60,051 nt of DNA, from positions 1-60,051 of the forward strand of contig JAKCWW010001238.1 in NCBI GenBank assembly GCA_026260175.1. Reading direction: 5' to 3'. This document shows positions 57,230 through 60,051 of this stretch, in pieces. The position numbers and the translations under genes were made by a program. Position 1 is the stretch's first letter, and the number at the start of each line of letters is the position of its first letter. This DNA comes from Reticulitermes lucifugus. Lineage: Eukaryota > Arthropoda > Insecta > Blattodea > Rhinotermitidae. The notes beneath the pieces were generated by a model. It worked only from the letters and a program-made list of their open reading frames with translations. It ran no database searches and had not been told where the DNA came from.

Positions 57230-57425
57230 AACGCCACGCCGTGTCGACTGGTAAATACCTACCGACGCTGCAGCCCAAGTGACTCTTTCGGACTGCTGGT
57301 CGTTGAAGATGGAGGCACTACATTCTTTTGAAACATCGACAGTCCAAGTCACCCTTCTTTCACTGCTCGATCCTGAATATAAAGACACTACGTTCCTCCG
57401 AAACGTCGGTAACTATGTACTATTC
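57230..57425 (+). mobile_element. GGAGG-helix repeat with two hammerhead-like relics
   Basis: Opens with CACGCCGTGTCGACTGGTAA and TACCGACG, the family flank. Then come two plus-strand relics: TTGAAGATGGAGGCACTACA..TTTTGAAACATCGACAG (57303-57340), and CTGAATATAAAGACACTACG..TTCCTCCGAAACGTCGG (57373-57409). Both keep GAAA and a UC triplet. Boxes are TUGAAGA and CUGAAUA. Confidence 0.5.
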
Positions 57426-59771
57426 GACACTGCATGATGTTCTAGAAGATGTGACTCTTCAACAGCACCGCTGTGAGAACTTCAAATCTCGTACTAGCTA
57501 ACAACATTCGTAATAATAGGCAGAAAACTACTTTAGAACAAAGTATCAAAACTTGCACATCGGAAGCCTTTTGCTCTTGCCATGAATGTTACATCAACAG
57601 AACGTTTCAAATATTATACTGCAAATATACGTACTGTATGATGATATAATCGTGGCTGCTGGTTTGCGCATAAGGAGAGTATGACAGGAGCAGGGGGGAG
57701 GGGAGTGGGGATCAAGTACGTCGGGATGACTGATAAGAAGAGCGGGCCAGCCATTTGAACAGCCGTGGCGATGGAAGGTAAATTTACTGCAAAACAAAGA
57801 AGCAGATGAATCCCAGGTCAAGGCATCGCGCATCACAACTGCAGTTCTAATGCCAATATTTTCCAAGACTCTTCGCCTAAAATGCTCCATATTCTTAATC
57901 CTGACCTCTGTAAATAACACATACAGATATAAGGCTTCAGTTTAGTTGATTCTTTATAAAGTGACTGCTTAAAAGTAAGGCTAATATAGCCGATCAGGCA
58001 ACGTTTGAAACCCACAGTGACGAAAAGACACGAATTTGTGAGAACCGAAGTGTTGATGTTGTGGAACCATCCTAACACTTGCATCTGTACATTAAGCCAA
58101 GCTATGTATCTTACATACCAATCAGAATACAGGCACTGTCCATAATTAGGACCAGATGCCTCAAGCTAAAATTTATGTTCCAATAAACCATTTTGTTCCA
58201 CTCGATTTTATTACAGCAATTTGATAACATCAATTACAAATATTGAATTTAATAAATTCTCTTGTCAATTTTTATTAAAATTGTTGTGACGCAAAGGTCC
58301 AACCTTCCAGCACTCTGGGCTAGTTCTGGAACATCAGACTCTGCGCCTCTATAGGGTAAGAACCAGGGTCTCGAACTCTTGAGTCCGGGACCTGATCCGG
58401 TAGCGTGCCGCCATCTTCGTATATAAGAATGAACAATGCAGGGGCTGCGAAAGATCAGACCCTACAAACTGCCCTTCTCTAAACTCGAAGGCATAGGGTT
58501 CAGAGAGAGAAAGAGAGCAATCGTTAATGAAGTTAATTCCCAACAAAGTACATTATTAAAATAATACATTATTAAAATGAGGAGTGAGGTTTACCTACAT
58601 TACTCAAACTGATAGATAGCTAAATTCTACGCCCATCACTGTCCAGAACCACCATATGCCTTGATCAATTCAGAAATAAACCGTCCTACTTTGCAGATGT
58701 AATACGAAGGCGCAGACCATCAGCACGGCGTCGGGCTTCATGCCCGTGACAATATGTCACCTTGACGATAGTAACGTTTCGATGATTCTCTCCAAATACT
58801 TACCAACTCTCCAATTTCCTAACTTTTTATACCTATAATATTGCGTCTTTTCTCCCTACTTCATCCCAACAGTTTCTTATTTCTCAACAAAACAATAACT
58901 ATCCTTGCTGATGGTATATCATTCACTTTATTTGACCTCGGTCTAGGCTTTAAAAATTACCAAGTATCTGGCCATCAGCAAATGCTTTACATACCAAGCT
59001 ACTCCATAACAGTTTTCTGGACTTTACATATCAACAAATTATGCAATTCCATAACACAGTAGTTGTTACAGCATTTCTCCACACATTACAAACCTAATTT
59101 GTAACAGAATTTTCTAAATTGGACAAGTGGACAGTGTTCCCAAAATTTACTACATTACAAAAGTCGATACTGTATTTCATATCAGTACCTATCACAGAAC
59201 TGGAAGTCCGATTTACTTTGGTTACGTCACTTCCTTCACAACAGAGCTGTGCCTTCTACTACCGTTTCCATCTCATGCAGTATGATATATCACATGCTGT
59301 AACGTCGCACTGCAGGTTTGCCTTTAATATTATGAGGGTGACTTCCAGTTCCATAGAGTGAGAGGATCCTTTTGATCTCCCCACATTACAAGCATTCCCT
59401 GAGCCCTTTCCTATCACCGCACTGCGGTTACCGGTAGCACTGGGCGTCGGGACGGCCCTGGGACGAGAAACGGTCTCTTAAGATATTAACTTTACTCACG
59501 GATCTGAAATGGAAGTCGGTACGTCCGAGCACAAAACCACTGACTTCCTGCCTGATTCAGCAATTTAGGTCGGTATGAGTAAAGACTATATTTAGAGGGC
59601 GAAGTTGTACGGAAGTGATTCCCGACTTCTGACTGCAATATAAATAGAAAAGAGACTACCAGGCCACATGTGCATTACAATCCTTGTGATGTCTGGATCT
59701 TAGCTATAAAACACTATGGGTTGGCTTTGAAGCTAATGGTTATGACAGTAGGTGGCATAGTCGGAAATAAT
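57426..59771. other. no gene identified
   Basis: AT-rich non-coding sequence. A G-rich run at 57688-57712 (GGGGGGAGGGGAGTGGGG) stands out. Open frames up to 108 codons have no recognisable motif. Confidence 0.35.
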
Positions 59772-59823
59772 AAAACATAGATTATTCTAAGCACACAAAA
59801 ACGTAGATTATTCTAAGCAAAGT
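59772..59823. repeat. two-copy direct repeat of ~25 bp
   Basis: AAAACATAGATTATTCTAAGC and AAAACGTAGATTATTCTAAGC (first 20 bases nearly identical) lie head to tail, one substitution apart. Confidence 0.9.
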
Positions 59824-59982
59824 AACAAACACCCTTGTAACAGACCTCGTATATTCAGCACGGTTGATAACATTCACCTCCCACTCTCACAACAGGTTAC
59901 TTTCTTCACATCTTTGTGCCATCCAACCATCTCCTCGGTCATCCGACTCTCTCTTTACCAAGAGATTTCCTGAAAGTTGTGG

Positions 59983-60051
59983 GCCGGAATAGCTCAGTCG
60001 GTATAGCGACTCGCTACGGGCTGGACGATCCGGGGATCGAATCCCGGTGGG
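59983..60051 (+). mobile_element. SINE-B head, cut by the window end
   Basis: GGCCGGAATAGCTCAGTCGG, TATAGCGACTCGCTACGGGC, TGGACGATCC and GGGGATCGAATCCCGGTGGG. Both A and B boxes are intact here, the best-preserved head in the window. It looks tRNA-like, but its match to the SINE-B copies argues against a working tRNA gene. Confidence 0.85.

Noticed and set aside
58740..58800. Another hammerhead-like motif around AACGTTTCGATGATTC
   Set aside because: It has a GAAA-like string on the minus strand, but no CUGANGA box or helix II could be found.
59983..60051. Functional tRNA gene
   Set aside because: It matches the SINE-B heads elsewhere in the window, and the anticodon arm does not form cleanly.

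Overview
The window looks like insect nuclear DNA, most likely from a cockroach or termite (Blattodea); my best guess is Periplaneta americana. The grounds are AT-rich sequence with no dense coding, no bacterial-style operons, one clear split insect exon, and interspersed repeats whose chance translations (for example the MAQAVSRRPSTAEARVR-like and IRRMRISCWI-like strings) I recognise from cockroach gene models. The species call is recall, not a search result. The assembly has one ambiguous base at 17173 and a 75-base N gap at 40100-40174 inside a SINE.

Genes. The only confident protein-coding piece is one exon on the minus strand (34053-34284) of a discoidin-domain receptor tyrosine kinase (Ddr family). 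It has consensus splice sites and is flanked by large introns. Three other stretches look like splice-bounded exons but have no recognisable family: 4840-5003 minus, 13840-14057 minus (possibly a last exon, with a poly-A signal) and 53792-53932 plus. Much of the window is probably intron or intergenic DNA.

Mobile DNA fills most of the recognisable part. There are at least four tRNA-derived SINE-like families (A, B, C and D). DNA elements include hAT-like MITEs with 8-bp target duplications (10490-10741, 27169-27335, 49734-49897), pogo/Tigger-like MITEs (10141-10474, 21637-21883), and a GGCGCGTTCGC-ended element in three copies. Decayed coding fragments come from a Helitron (44071-45043), non-LTR retrotransposons (13094-13415, 52339-52542) and a Tc1/mariner-like transposase (48493-48660).

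The most striking signal is a set of more than a dozen hammerhead-ribozyme-like motifs (CUGANGA, helix II, GAAA, then a GUA, AUA or GUC triplet) on both strands. They sit inside inverted-repeat elements that also share flanking sequence. In the best copies helix I and helix II differ in sequence yet still pair, which is the covariation expected of a folded RNA. They resemble the hammerheads of Penelope-like elements and retrozymes. A second repeat family with a GGAGG/CCUCC helix II carries the same core. All share one extra U after the CUGANGA box. No reverse transcriptase of the Penelope type was seen here, so these are orphan or non-autonomous copies.

Other structure: a cryptic minisatellite with a period of about 40 bp (36590-37090), a five-copy 22-bp tandem repeat (39688-39797), a 16-bp perfect hairpin (40539-40574), and several microsatellites.
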